The translations under genes were made by a program, and so were the position numbers. DNA of 64,000 bases from an uncultured Clostridia bacterium (GTDB taxonomy: Bacteria > Bacillota > Clostridia > Christensenellales > Aristaeellaceae): contig CAKURR010000004.1 of NCBI GenBank assembly GCA_934675735.1, positions 62,001-126,000 on the forward strand. The letters run 5' to 3'. The notes below the pieces were generated by a model. That model was not told the DNA's origin and made no database searches. It was given only the letters and a program-made list of their open reading frames with translations. Shown piece by piece: positions 63,587-64,000 of this stretch (position 1 is its first letter; every line of letters begins with the position of its first letter).

Positions 63587-64000
63587 ATGATGAAAAGATC
63601 GCTAATTCTGGTTCTCTCCCTGCTGATGCCGGTTCTCTGCATATCCGCATTGGCTGAATCTGCCGACTGGAATTATGACGCGAACTACGCCATACTCCGC
63701 GGCTATGAAGGCGCGGGCGGCGACGTGGTCGTGCCTGCGGAAATCGACAACTTCACGGTGGATGTGATCGGCATAAACGTGTTCAAGGGCGATACGATCA
63801 CGTCCCTGACGCTGCCCGAGACGGTGCTTGAGCTCAGGAGCGGCGCCGTCTCCTCGTGCGAAAATCTGGTCAGCGTCACGCTGCCCCAGAGCCTTGTGGT
63901 CATCAACCGCATGAATTTCTTCAGCTGCAATGCGCTGAGCGAGGTCACCATTCCCGCGGGCGTGCGCTACATCGGCGACACCTCGTTCAGATTCTGCGAC
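63587..64000 (+). CDS. Secreted leucine-rich-repeat (BspA-like) protein, N-terminal part (cut by window end)
   Basis: The frame is open from ATG 63587 (or 63590) to the right edge, 138 codons. A signal peptide (MMKRSLILVLSLLMPVLCIS, cleavage near ALAE) is followed by LRR_5-type repeats: ITSLTLPETVLELRSGAVSS, LVSVTLPQSLVVINRMNFFS and LSEVTIPAGVRYIGDTSFRF. BspA-like repeat proteins are surface or secreted binding proteins. GGAGG precedes the start. It is the last gene of the sensory cluster in view. Confidence 0.85.
   Translation, partial: MMKRSLILVLSLLMPVLCISALAESADWNYDANYAILRGYEGAGGDVVVPAEIDNFTVDVIGINVFKGDTITSLTLPETVLELRSGAVSSCENLVSVTLPQSLVVINRMNFFSCNALSEVTIPAGVRYIGDTSFRFCD

Overview
The window reads as chromosomal DNA of a GC-rich (roughly 60 %) anaerobic member of the Clostridia (Bacillota), probably an uncultured gut lineage. 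Pointers are the HrcA/CIRCE heat-shock operon, the lepA-hemW-hrcA-grpE-dnaK-dnaJ-prmA-rsmE-mtaB-HIT-rpsU gene order typical of Bacillota, a T-box ahead of thrS, a type III glutamine synthetase, oxygen-sensitive radical-SAM enzymes (HemW, MtaB, anaerobic sulfatase maturase) and exported flavin reductases. This taxonomy is inferred from gene content and no database search was run.

From 1 to about 42.3 kb the content is mostly housekeeping. It starts with the 3' end of a D-Ala-D-Ala ligase-like gene and a convergent LUD-domain gene. Next comes the lepA-to-rpsU chaperone, translation and RNA-modification block, interrupted by an HD-GYP gene between lepA and hemW. Then follow a TRM11-like methyltransferase, rho-rpmE with a probable L31 leader hairpin, an XRE/membrane-protein pair, yqhQ-prmC-prfA-sua5, a hypoxanthine-DNA glycosylase, pyrimidine-nucleoside phosphorylase, a heterodimeric ABC exporter and T-box-thrS. 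On the minus strand lie polA, a fused dephospho-CoA kinase/lytic transglycosylase, a peptide-binding protein, and csoR-copA. About a dozen intergenic sites here carry a modular family of palindromic repeats with compensatory changes in their stems.

From 42.9 kb to the end the repeats stop and the content is more accessory. After glnN comes a minus-strand locus consisting of a LacI regulator, a complete TRAP transporter (dctP, dctQ, dctM), a cytoplasmic Cys-type sulfatase and its radical-SAM maturase. Two LacI-type operators exactly 63 bp apart lie at and just after the dctP promoter. This looks like uptake and desulfation of a sulfated organic acid. Two secreted flavoproteins with mirrored FMN/FAD domain order flank a MATE pump and a LysR regulator. 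After tRNA-Ser(GGA) comes a sensory cluster: a 7TM sensor without a recognisable ATPase, a histidine kinase, a LuxR-type response regulator, a degenerate receiver with Glu in place of Asp, a 37-residue peptide and the start of a secreted leucine-rich-repeat protein cut by the window edge.

The most unusual items are the modular palindromic repeats (one of which supplies the C-terminus of the HD-GYP protein), the CoaE-transglycosylase fusion, the CopA protein whose CopZ-like tail has its own strong internal start site, and the terminal sensory cluster.
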